Assembly (NCBI RefSeq): GCF_009801115.1
Contig: NZ_VTOL01000004.1
Span: forward strand, 310,001-374,000
Length of the DNA stretch: 64,000 nucleotides
Direction of reading: 5' to 3'
Origin: Dyadobacter sp. 3J3
GTDB lineage: Bacteria > Bacteroidota > Bacteroidia > Cytophagales > Spirosomataceae
The translations under genes and the position numbers were made by a program. Of this stretch, positions 55,965 to 64,000 are shown piece after piece (position 1 is the first letter of the stretch; every line of letters begins with the position of its first letter). The notes under the pieces are model-generated. The model searched no databases. It worked only from the letters and a program-made list of their open reading frames with translations, and was not told the DNA's origin.

Positions 55965-58202
55965 TTAGCCTCTTTTTACAAATTTCTGTGTTTCCTGTGA
56001 ACCACTTGTATGAACGAGCCTCAGGACGTAAGCACCGGGCGTAAGTCCGCTCACATTAATTTCGGGTCCTGCTTTATTATCTGATTCGTAAATAACACTT
56101 CCGGAAAGATTCAAAATCTGAACTTTGTCAATTTTACTCCAGTCATCTGCGGTAATTGTTAATTTATTGATAGCAGGATTTGGATAAGCCACTGCCAGAT
56201 TGCCCATTTCAAATATCACACTTTGAATTCGGCTGTAAGCATAAGATCCGTCGTTATCGATCATTTTTAACCGATAAAGATTTTCACCGTTTACAGGTTG
56301 TGCATCTGTAAAAGAGTATTTTGAAAGTGTTTGATTTGTTTCTCCATTTGCTTTAACGCTACCCAGGACATCCCAGTTTTTGCCTTCAGTGCTATGCTCC
56401 ACTTCAAAACGGTCACTGTTAACTTCCATTGTTGTACCCCAATTTAATAGGGCTGTTTTTTCGGATTTTGTAGCTGTAAAGCTGGTTAAAGTTACAGGCA
56501 AAGGATCTCCAACAGCAAGTGAGGTTGTAGCCACTTTGGCACTACAGCCATCTCGGTTCGTTTTTACTGTATAAATATAATTGCCATTGCCGGAAGGAGC
56601 TTTAATTTCAATAGCTGATCCGCTTAAATTCGTAGCGCCTTCGCCGTTCCAGGTATATTTTACATCCCCACACTCTCCACCGGCACAATTTACAGACAAC
56701 GTGGTTGTTTTTCCGGCCGAAGGTTTGTCATCAGAAGTAAGGGCCTGGATCGTAAAGGTACAAGGCAATAAATCATTGCTGTCCCAAAGATTATCCCAAT
56801 AACCATCATCGGACATTTTAAATGATTTTGGAAGATTGTCTGTGGCTGCCCAGTTGGCTCCTCCGGTATCGTTCCATTGCTGAAATAAATACCTATCACT
56901 AAATACATTAGGGAAGATATTGACAGGAACCGAGGCAGCACGTGCAGGTGCTTTATAATTGCGTCCAACGTATTGAGATTTAATTAACGCCAGCGCTGGA
57001 GCTAACTGATTCATTGCCTGATCGGTAAAATGCATGGCTATATGGATATAGTCGGCACCATGTTTGTAACCTCTTGGCATCCATTCGTAAGGTAAATTCC
57101 AATTAATACCATTTCCGCCTCCTCCTGATTGTTCGCCCAAATCTTCCGGATCAAATTCAATAGCTGCTATTTTATCCGGATTTGTTCCTTTGAGTACATC
57201 CAGTGCTAATATTTTTTTCTGAAGATCCCATTGCGTTGTTCCGTCTGATGTATATATGCCATCAGCCAGTTCCAGCGCGAGCGGGAGGGTGCTGTTATGA
57301 AGATGTGACAAATTTCCTTGTGGTGTTCCAAAATCGGAAACAAAATATAGAACTTTTATGGACTGGCTACGGTTTTTTACGGTTTTATAAAAGCCCTGGA
57401 ATTTTTTCAAAAGTCCCCATCCGGCAAAGCGATGTAAATCTCTTCCCATGTCTGAGTTATAATTTCCGTCGGTAGGTTGATTAGCTGTGCTGATAGCTAC
57501 TTTTTGAGTTCCCCAAGTTGCCATGGTTTGATTTGGAAAGCGAAGCGGCAAAAATTTAGTTCTCCATGATTCCAATGCTTTTTGTTCAAAGAAACCAGGA
57601 TCCGGACCTGAGCTGCCACTATTAAAAGGAATAGCAAATTCTTCGGCCGGGCTGTTCCCCATTTCGACATATAAAAGTTTCGGATAATAATCTTTAATCT
57701 GCGCTAACACATCATCAACAAAAGCATTAAATCTGGATTGTGCATATTCAGAAAAAATGGAAGGACAGGCATACGCGATTTCTGACCTTACAAGCGCTCC
57801 GTATTTTGTCTGTGCAATATCGGCACTTCCAAAATATGAATCGTTCCAATAGCCCGGGCGTTGGTAAGGAAAGTGAAGCGCAAACTTCATTCCTGGCTTT
57901 AATTCAGTGATCGCTTTTATAGCTGCCGCCATTTTGGCACGTTGATAATTTCCAGGCGTCGGTTCATATTGATTCCATTCAATATGCAGACGAACAGCAG
58001 AAACGCCGGCATCCTGACCATTATAGGTAAGGTTGGCAAATCTTTTGATATAGGCCCACTGGTCACTGTTAATACCATTTGCCTGATCATTACTAAATCC
58101 GAAGCCAGTAGTATTTAGAATGATTTCGGGTTGCGCCGAAAGCCTTAGACTGCAAATGATGAAAATGGAAAAAATGATAAAACCTGTCTTGAAGTTCCTC
58201 AT
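55965..58202 (-). CDS. Secreted glycoside-hydrolase-like T9SS protein
   Basis: Start placed at the Met that begins the signal peptide (MRNFKTGFIIFSIFIICSLRLSAQ); an in-frame Met lies 16 codons upstream. The N-terminal 420 residues look like a (beta/alpha)8 barrel of clan GH-A: AVRLHIEWNQYEPTPGNY (about 69-86), KLLYVEMGNSPAEEF (Glu180, Glu187) and KIAAIEFDPEDLG as possible catalytic-strand ends. A PKD-like part, a fibronectin-III-like module (LLNWGTTMEVNSDRFEVEHS) and a T9SS sorting domain (VAYPNPAINKLTI) follow. The glycan target is unknown and the catalytic pair is not certain. Confidence 0.75.
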   Translation of the reverse strand: MRNFKTGFIIFSIFIICSLRLSAQPEIILNTTGFGFSNDQANGINSDQWAYIKRFANLTYNGQDAGVSAVRLHIEWNQYEPTPGNYQRAKMAAAIKAITELKPGMKFALHFPYQRPGYWNDSYFGSADIAQTKYGALVRSEIAYACPSIFSEYAQSRFNAFVDDVLAQIKDYYPKLLYVEMGNSPAEEFAIPFNSGSSGPDPGFFEQKALESWRTKFLPLRFPNQTMATWGTQKVAISTANQPTDGNYNSDMGRDLHRFAGWGLLKKFQGFYKTVKNRSQSIKVLYFVSDFGTPQGNLSHLHNSTLPLALELADGIYTSDGTTQWDLQKKILALDVLKGTNPDKIAAIEFDPEDLGEQSGGGGNGINWNLPYEWMPRGYKHGADYIHIAMHFTDQAMNQLAPALALIKSQYVGRNYKAPARAASVPVNIFPNVFSDRYLFQQWNDTGGANWAATDNLPKSFKMSDDGYWDNLWDSNDLLPCTFTIQALTSDDKPSAGKTTTLSVNCAGGECGDVKYTWNGEGATNLSGSAIEIKAPSGNGNYIYTVKTNRDGCSAKVATTSLAVGDPLPVTLTSFTATKSEKTALLNWGTTMEVNSDRFEVEHSTEGKNWDVLGSVKANGETNQTLSKYSFTDAQPVNGENLYRLKMIDNDGSYAYSRIQSVIFEMGNLAVAYPNPAINKLTITADDWSKIDKVQILNLSGSVIYESDNKAGPEINVSGLTPGAYVLRLVHTSGSQETQKFVKRG

Positions 58203-58250
58203 CTGTTGAGTTAAGTAAAGAAGAGGTAATAGGTAATTGTTTCCGTACAT

Positions 58251-58590
58251 ATAATCGACCGTCTTTGTAAGTGGATTTAATCTTTCCGCGTTTAAACATA
58301 CTACATAATCGTAGAATTTATACTATCAATGTAGTTGTGTACTATACGTTTGAATATTGGATTTCGATCGATCGGTTACTAAATTAGCGTAAAAACCTAA
58401 TATTTAGGTGAAATATGTAAATAAAGTACAATGAAATATTTATTATGTTTTATTTATACTTTTTTCATAAATATTGAAAAAAGTATAAAATATTTATTGA
58501 ACGGTTAAGATTTGATCTAAAAATGGAGTATGACGTTCAGTTTATTTTAATATTCCAGATATAAAATACTTTCTAAACTTTCAAAAAAAA
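58251..58590. other. AT-rich intergenic region
   Basis: This stretch of about 340 bases is strongly AT-rich, with scattered TATTTAT repeats. It should hold the promoter of the secreted protein gene. I see no RNA gene or open frame of note. Confidence 0.5.
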
Positions 58591-59772
58591 CTAAAAATTA
58601 TACAACACATTTTTAATGACAATTTTGATTTCGTTGAAGGAAAAAATTGTCCAGGGTATGCTTCTTGCAAAAAATATCAAGAACTGAGTAGGAATTAAAA
58701 GACAAATAATGGCAGATAATGCAAAGAGGGCGTGGTTGGAAGCTGGTTTGTTTTTTGAGAGGATAACCGTACAAATAATAAAGATTGGAAAGCCATACGA
58801 CAAACTTCTGGTGATGTCAAATACGCTGTAGGCAACCAATATATGTATGCACACTATACTAACAAGAATTATGGCCATAAAAAAATTTCTTTGGGTAAAT
58901 AGTACTAGCAAAGAGGCGAAGAAAATAAGCCACAAGCCTTCAAATGACATGAATATACCAATATATCTATTGTTGATTTGATACGGAATTAAATCAAATC
59001 CAGCATCTGCACCAGCGCCAAGAGGAGTTTTAAGGTTGAAAACGTAAGTAAATGAAATTCGGATTACTGCATATACCATGGCTGACGCCAACAGAACCGA
59101 GGAGTTATTTTTAAAATCAATCTTCAAAATCTCGTATAAATGATAGATTTTGAAGTTGTTCTCCTGCAATACATGAAAAATATATACTGAATACAAAGCA
59201 ATTACCGCACGTTCATCAGTCCAGCATGCGAGTTGCGATGAAACGAATATGCCAGCCTTGTTTCGTAGGTATATACTCAACATCAAAAAAAAGTATGCAT
59301 AACCGTCAAACCAAAACTCATAATCCCAGAAGAATGCCGTTGTAGTGTAAACTGCCGAAAAGGAAATTACGAAAAAAATGGTAGTCCGGTTGTCTACAAA
59401 TCTTTGGATGGTTTTAATTAATAAAAAAAAGAAAGGCAGCAGTAGCATTGATTGTAATATGTACACCAGAATGACACCTTTCCCATTCCCAATTGAATAA
59501 GTTCCAGATAACCTGGCTATAAGAGGGGGAGTTAATCTAAATGCAATTTTTGCTCCATGGGTTTTTTCTTCACCTAAAATCGAAGGTGATAAAGGATGTT
59601 CAATTTTTTCAAAGAAATAGGCGTATGTTGTTAAGGGAGATCCGTCGTTTAATATTTCAATATATTTTGGAAAAGTAGTGGCAAAAACAAAAAGAAATAA
59701 AAAAATGGACAATTTTGATTGGCCTGAACGGGTACTTATTAACGTATCTAGTAAAAAAAAACTCTTTTTCAT
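58591..59772 (-). CDS. Polytopic membrane protein of unknown function
   Basis: Start placed at the Met of MKKSFFLLDTLIST; the frame runs 14 codons further. The 393-residue protein has about ten hydrophobic helices. An acidic loop after helix 1 (EEKTHGAKIAFRLTPPLIARL) and the TDERAV segment between middle helices recall GT-C-type glycosyltransferases or related EPS membrane proteins, but I cannot name a family. Base composition is more AT-rich than its neighbours and it has no same-strand partner, which may mean recent transfer. Confidence 0.6.
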   Translation of the reverse strand: MKKSFFLLDTLISTRSGQSKLSIFLFLFVFATTFPKYIEILNDGSPLTTYAYFFEKIEHPLSPSILGEEKTHGAKIAFRLTPPLIARLSGTYSIGNGKGVILVYILQSMLLLPFFFLLIKTIQRFVDNRTTIFFVISFSAVYTTTAFFWDYEFWFDGYAYFFLMLSIYLRNKAGIFVSSQLACWTDERAVIALYSVYIFHVLQENNFKIYHLYEILKIDFKNNSSVLLASAMVYAVIRISFTYVFNLKTPLGAGADAGFDLIPYQINNRYIGIFMSFEGLWLIFFASLLVLFTQRNFFMAIILVSIVCIHILVAYSVFDITRSLSYGFPIFIICTVILSKNKPASNHALFALSAIICLLIPTQFLIFFARSIPWTIFSFNEIKIVIKNVLYNF

Positions 59773-59814
59773 GTTAAGATGACAGCGATTATATGAAATT
59801 AATTGCTGGCGCAC

Positions 59815-60142
59815 TCCGACTTGGATATGACAGCTTTATTAAAAACGGGATAAGTATGCTGTATTGGGTAAAAGAGATATTCACGTTGTTAGAATCATTG
59901 AGTTACTTGGTAAAATTGGCTGTTTTTATTTTCACTAAACAAGTATTTAGTAAAAAATAGGTAAATTATTTCTATGAAAATAGTTGAGGTTTGGATGCCC
60001 CCAGTGAAATAATTTGATTCTAAATTGCTGATTCAGAGTGGTATCTTTGATTTTGTTATTTAGAAGTGCTAATATGTAATCTGTAACCTCCGAAAAGTAG
60101 ATTGAGATTTGCCCGTTCGGAGGTTATCAGAATTAAATAATT
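59815..60142. other. AT-rich intergenic region with the ettA terminator
   Basis: The right end holds the hairpin after ettA. The left part should hold the promoter of the unknown membrane protein gene. No coding potential is seen. Confidence 0.5.
60084..60126 (-). terminator. Terminator-like hairpin after ettA
   Basis: A perfect 11 bp stem (60084-60094 with 60116-60126) with a 21-base loop lies 17 bases past the stop. No T-run follows. Confidence 0.5.
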
Positions 60143-61810
60143 TTACACCAGCTTCTTATATTTAATCCTTGTTGGTGTAGCTTCAGAGCCTAATCTCTTT
60201 TTCCTGTTTTCTTCATATTCCGAGAAGTTTCCTTCAAACCAGTAAACCTGAGAATCTCCTTCAAAAGCAAGAATATGTGTGGCTACTCTGTCAAGGAACC
60301 ACCGGTCGTGGGAAATGATCACGGCACAACCTGCAAAGTTTTCCAGACCTTCTTCCAACGCACGAAGTGTGTTGATATCCAGGTCATTGGTAGGTTCATC
60401 CAGAAGAAGAAGATTTCCGCCTTCCTTTAAAGTCATGGCCAAATGGACACGATTTCGTTCTCCACCCGACAGCGTTCCGACTTTTTTCTCCTGATCACCA
60501 CCTCCGAAGTTGAAACGGCTCACATACGCTCGCGCGTTGGATTGCTTGCCTGCCATCATAATCCAGTCGTTTCCGTCTGCGATACTTTGATAAACCGTTT
60601 TATTGGCATCCAGATTGTCGTGTTCCTGATCCACATAAGCCAGTTGAACGGTATCTCCGACGTCAAAATGGCCGTGCAAAGGTTTAAGCTCGCCCGTAAT
60701 CAATTTGAACAATGTCGTTTTTCCTGCACCATTTGGCCCGATAATTCCGACAATACCATTTGGGGGCAAAGCGAAATTTAGGTTTTCATAAAGCAAACGA
60801 TCGCCAAAGCCCATGGAAACATCATGAGCCTCAATTACTTTACTACCCAATCTTGGGCCAGCGGGGATGAAGATTTCCAATTTATCCTCTTTTTCTCTTC
60901 CTTCTTCACCCAGTAATCTTTCGTAAGCGCCCAAACGAGCTTTGGATTTTGCCTGGCGACCCTTGGTGCCCATACGTACCCATTCCAGTTCACGTGCAAG
61001 GGTTTTTTGACGTTTGGATTCAGTCTTTTCTTCTTTTTTCAGACGCTCCTGTTTTTGTTCAAGCCAGGATGTATAATTTCCTTTCCATGGAATTCCTTCG
61101 CCGCGGTCAAGTTCTAGAATCCAGCCTGCCACGTTATCCAGGAAGTACCTGTCGTGGGTTACTGCGATTACTGTTCCTTTATATTGTCTTAAATGTTCTT
61201 CAAGCCAAAGTACTGATTCCGCATCCAAATGGTTGGTTGGCTCATCCAGTAATAATACATCAGGCTGACGAAGTAAAAGGCGGCACATAGCCACCCGGCG
61301 TTTTTCTCCACCAGAAAGCGTGGAAACCAAAGCATCCGAAGGAGGGCAGCGTAAAGCATCCATCGCGACTTCCAGACGGTTGTCAAGATTCCAGGCATCG
61401 GTTGCGTCCAGTTTTTCCTGAACCGTACCTTGTCTTTCTAATAATTTGTCAAAATCAGCATCTTCTTCACCGAACGCTTCGTTGATCTGGTCGTATTCTT
61501 TCAAAAGATCTACAATTTCCTGTACACCTTCTTCCACAACTTCGCGAACGGTTTTGGTCGGATCAAGCTTTGGTTCTTGTTCCAGCATGCCAACAGAATA
61601 GCCAGGAGAAAACACAACGTCCCCCTGAATGTCTTTATCTATACCTGCTATGACGCGTAAAAGTGTAGATTTACCAGAGCCATTTAACCCTAGTACACCA
61701 ATTTTAGCTCCATAAAAAAAGGATAAATAAATATTTTTTATGATATGTCGGTTGGGGGGAATGATTTTGTTAACTCCCGACATTGAGAAAATAATGGTTT
61801 CGTTACTCAT
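60143..61810 (-). CDS. ettA: Energy-dependent translational throttle protein (ABC-F)
   Basis: A soluble twin-ATPase of the ABC-F class that binds the ribosomal E site and gates the first peptide bond according to ATP/ADP. Walker A motifs are GLNGSGKST (41-49) and GPNGAGKTT (near 355). Signature motifs LSGGEKRRV and LSGGERNRV and Walker B motifs LDEPTNHLD and LDEPTNDLD are all seen. Between them lies the arm and the linker rich in Lys and Glu. The length of 555 and overall pattern match EttA rather than Uup or a resistance factor. It is divergent from the DUF349 gene. Confidence 0.95.
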   Translation of the reverse strand: MSNETIIFSMSGVNKIIPPNRHIIKNIYLSFFYGAKIGVLGLNGSGKSTLLRVIAGIDKDIQGDVVFSPGYSVGMLEQEPKLDPTKTVREVVEEGVQEIVDLLKEYDQINEAFGEEDADFDKLLERQGTVQEKLDATDAWNLDNRLEVAMDALRCPPSDALVSTLSGGEKRRVAMCRLLLRQPDVLLLDEPTNHLDAESVLWLEEHLRQYKGTVIAVTHDRYFLDNVAGWILELDRGEGIPWKGNYTSWLEQKQERLKKEEKTESKRQKTLARELEWVRMGTKGRQAKSKARLGAYERLLGEEGREKEDKLEIFIPAGPRLGSKVIEAHDVSMGFGDRLLYENLNFALPPNGIVGIIGPNGAGKTTLFKLITGELKPLHGHFDVGDTVQLAYVDQEHDNLDANKTVYQSIADGNDWIMMAGKQSNARAYVSRFNFGGGDQEKKVGTLSGGERNRVHLAMTLKEGGNLLLLDEPTNDLDINTLRALEEGLENFAGCAVIISHDRWFLDRVATHILAFEGDSQVYWFEGNFSEYEENRKKRLGSEATPTRIKYKKLV

Positions 61811-61880
61811 TTTTTAGTTAATTTGTGCCTAGCAAATATCGTTATTATCCCTACACTTAGCAGATAAAAAACTTGAAAGA

Positions 61881-63161
61881 ATGGAAAATGCCACATTGAA
61901 TGATGAATACGGCTATGTTAAAGACAGCAAAGTATTTTTAAAAGGGTATTTAGAGTACCCAGACCGGCAAATTGGAGAAGTAAAAAGGACGGAACAAGAA
62001 GCAATCGATTATTTCAAAAACCGTTTTTCTATCGTATTAAATAAGGTAGAACAACTGGAATCTGAAATTGATGAAGCGCTCAACAAAGGTTCTTACTTGA
62101 CAAAACTTATACAGTTGCAACGTAAACTGATAAGTTTTGACGCATTGGGAGATTTTGTCCCGCTGTTGGAAAGACTTCAGGAAAAGGAAGAGTATTTGCG
62201 GGGTTTAATTGAAATTAATCAATTAAAAAACCTTGAAATTAAACGCGCACTGATTGAAGATGTAAAAGTGGCGGCTGCTATCGAAGATTATGCCGTAGCA
62301 ACGGATCAGATTCAGGAGATCAAAGCAAAGTGGATTCGTACAGGTCCGGTTGAAAAAGAGTTTCAGGATGAGGTGGAGGTTACTTTCCAGGAAATTCTTG
62401 ATAGTTTCTTTCAGAGACGCCGTGATTATTTTGATGAACAAAATAAAATTAATCAGGAGCGTATTGATGAATACGAGCGTTTGATTAAAATCACGAAAAC
62501 ACTTAGTTATTCCCGCGACCTTGACGATGCTTATAATAAGGCACGCGAAGTCCGGGTGGCATGGAACAATGTAGGAGAGGTTCCTCCAAAAAGATTCTTT
62601 AAGGTTAACAAGGCGTATCGCCACTTCCTTAAATTATTTTATGACAAATATAATCTTGCCAAAGGTATCGAACCTAAGGTACGCGTTGACCCAAGAATTG
62701 TTGAACAACAGGCATTACTTGCAAGGGCTGAAACTTTGCTGAGACAAAAAGATATTGTTGAGGCATCGCAGGAAGCAAAAGTATTGCTGAGCAAATGGAA
62801 AGAAATTAAAATTCCTTTCAAACTTGCCGACAAAGAACTGGCTGAACGTTTCCGCTCTGTTTGTGACAAGATTTTTGAACTAAGTTACCTGGCTCGTGTG
62901 ATCAGCCGTAAATATCCTGCTTTTGAAATGAAAAGCGAGGAAGAACAGCTTCGCACTAAATTGAGAGAACTGGAATGGCTTGCCAAACGCGAAAAAAGCG
63001 ATCTTGAATTCGCAGTGATCGAGTTTGACAGAACAGCTACCGGTGACCCTGAACAAGACAAACAAGCGCAGGGACGTATCAATATCCAGAAACGTAAAGT
63101 AGCAATGAAAGAAAGAATTTTGTCTGAATTCGAAAGAAAGTTGAAATCAATCACCAACTAA
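61881..63161 (+). CDS. DUF349-repeat protein
   Basis: The 426-residue, mostly helical and highly charged protein contains about five DUF349-type units of roughly 70 residues (AVATDQIQEIKAKWIRTGPVEKE; KAREVRVAWNNVGEVPPKR; QEAKVLLSKWKEIKIPFKLADKE). Such proteins are widespread in Bacteroidota and of unknown role. The gene starts close to ettA in a divergent pair. Its stop overlaps the convergent LacI-family gene by 15 bases. Confidence 0.85.
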   Translation: MENATLNDEYGYVKDSKVFLKGYLEYPDRQIGEVKRTEQEAIDYFKNRFSIVLNKVEQLESEIDEALNKGSYLTKLIQLQRKLISFDALGDFVPLLERLQEKEEYLRGLIEINQLKNLEIKRALIEDVKVAAAIEDYAVATDQIQEIKAKWIRTGPVEKEFQDEVEVTFQEILDSFFQRRRDYFDEQNKINQERIDEYERLIKITKTLSYSRDLDDAYNKAREVRVAWNNVGEVPPKRFFKVNKAYRHFLKLFYDKYNLAKGIEPKVRVDPRIVEQQALLARAETLLRQKDIVEASQEAKVLLSKWKEIKIPFKLADKELAERFRSVCDKIFELSYLARVISRKYPAFEMKSEEEQLRTKLRELEWLAKREKSDLEFAVIEFDRTATGDPEQDKQAQGRINIQKRKVAMKERILSEFERKLKSITN

Positions 63162-64000
63162 TTCTTTCATAGACGATTTTCTGATAATAAGATTAGACGT
63201 AAGCACCCTGGTTTCGAAAGCGACCGGGGTGCTTTTGCTTTCGATAAGATCCAGTAATAACGTAGCCGCAAGTTGTCCCATTTCAAAAGAAGGCTGCGCC
63301 ACAGAACTAAGCGGGGGGTCTAACAAAGATGAAATGGCAAGATCAGAAAAGCCGACAATGGCCACATCATCCGGCATTCGGTAACCCAATTGGCGCAAAG
63401 CCCAGTGAACGCCAAAAGCAATCCGGTCGCTTGCTGCAAAAATTGCATCCGGGCGATTTCTTAAAGCCATTAATTGATAGGCTCGTTCCGTTCCTCCTGC
63501 CTGGTTGTATTCACTGCTAACCACCCATTCATCATGTAATTCCAATCCATTATGAACCAGGGCATCCTGATAACCCTTTAATCTGTTACGGCTGATGGAC
63601 AGGTTCGCGGGGCCTGCTATATGTGCAATTTTTTTACAACCGCGACTGATTAAATGTTCCGTAGCTTCATAAGCGCCTTTATAATCATCCACCCGAACTT
63701 TGTGACTTGGCATCGTTTCGCTTACCCTGTCAAAAAAAACAACAGGAATTCCTTGCTCCTGCAAGGCTACAAAATGATCATGATTTTCTGTTTGACTGGA
63801 TATGGAAACAATAAGCCCGTCTACGCGCCTTGTTGCAATATGTTTGGTATCAGCAAGTTCACGTTCGTAAGATTCGTGGCTTTGGTAAATCATGGTATGA
63901 TAACCACGGCTGTAAGCAATATCTTCGACACCGCCGATTGCCGTAGAGAAAAACGCATTGGCAATATCCGGAACAATGATACCCAGCGTTTGTGTCCGGT
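63147..64000 (-). CDS. LacI-family transcriptional regulator, N-terminus outside the window
   Basis: The frame continues unbroken to the right edge: upstream of the first Met at 63893 it reads TLGIIVPDIANAFFSTAIGG, the usual start of the LacI ligand-binding domain, so the Met at 63893 is internal. About 284 residues are visible, all of the periplasmic-binding-protein-like domain (DGLIVSISSQTENHD; GCKKIAHIAGP; RPDAIFAASDRIAFG; DVAIVGFSDL). The DNA-binding helix-turn-helix lies beyond 64000. The effector is probably a sugar, but no target operon is visible. Confidence 0.93.
   Translation of the reverse strand, partial: RTQTLGIIVPDIANAFFSTAIGGVEDIAYSRGYHTMIYQSHESYERELADTKHIATRRVDGLIVSISSQTENHDHFVALQEQGIPVVFFDRVSETMPSHKVRVDDYKGAYEATEHLISRGCKKIAHIAGPANLSISRNRLKGYQDALVHNGLELHDEWVVSSEYNQAGGTERAYQLMALRNRPDAIFAASDRIAFGVHWALRQLGYRMPDDVAIVGFSDLAISSLLDPPLSSVAQPSFEMGQLAATLLLDLIESKSTPVAFETRVLTSNLIIRKSSMKELVGD

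Noticed and set aside
60143..61810. ABC-F gene as an antibiotic-resistance factor
   Set aside because: Length, linker and motifs fit EttA; no resistance-type long linker is seen.
63893..63893. Met at 63893 as the start of the LacI-family gene
   Set aside because: The frame continues upstream with the standard LacI-domain start; the true gene runs off the right edge.

Overview
The window reads as a chromosomal segment of a Bacteroidota bacterium of the order Cytophagales, most like Dyadobacter or a close relative (inference; no database was searched). The grounds are several secreted proteins ending in type IX secretion (T9SS) sorting domains, a short NuoG, a TonB-receptor plus beta-propeller lipoprotein pair under a cobalamin riboswitch, -7 promoter boxes of the Bacteroidota form TAnnTTTG, almost no Shine-Dalgarno sites, and AT-rich intergenic DNA. 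No rRNA, tRNA, CRISPR array, prophage or insertion sequence was recognised.

Layout. 1-1.2 kb: a Fic-domain protein facing the end of a ten-gene respiratory complex I operon, nuoA to nuoJ (minus strand, 1.2-9.3 kb); nuoK-N are not next to it. 9.5-15.2 kb: two paralogous secreted SGNH/SASA esterase-like proteins, one with six tandem Cys-containing Ig-like repeats. 15.2-28.3 kb: housekeeping genes (obg, adk, valS, fbp, a DEAD-box helicase) mixed with an orphan sensor kinase, a Crp-family regulator and small envelope proteins. 28.3-31.7 kb: a vitamin B12 uptake unit (riboswitch, TonB-dependent receptor, BtuG-like lipoprotein). 31.8-36.7 kb: EamA permease, VOC protein, secreted thioredoxin-like protein, prfA, a lipoprotein, a HExxH protein, and two composite palindromic intergenic elements. 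36.7-45.6 kb: GH3-family protein, exported SAM-hydroxide adenosyltransferase-like protein, Lys/Ala-rich exported peptide, aldo/keto reductase, T9SS cargo, xylulokinase, M28 peptidase. 45.6-55.8 kb: SMR pump, second Crp-family regulator, ispE, a lone oxidase subunit III, MFS transporter, membrane AraC regulator with an acyltransferase, a PorE-like OmpA protein, LOG protein, Mpl. 56-64 kb: secreted TIM-barrel-like T9SS protein, an unknown polytopic protein in AT-rich DNA, ettA, a DUF349 protein, and a LacI-family regulator cut by the right edge.

How the genes work together. Complex I feeds electrons to the respiratory chain, to which the oxidase subunit III also belongs. Five likely T9SS cargo proteins and one PorE-like envelope protein point to a surface secretion lifestyle. 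The B12 unit is the clearest regulated module. I did not find a convincing, wholly undescribed multi-gene system. The most unusual items are the regular Cys-repeat array, the two palindromic intergenic elements, the exported SAM-cleaving-type enzyme, and the complex I operon that stops at nuoJ against a fic gene.
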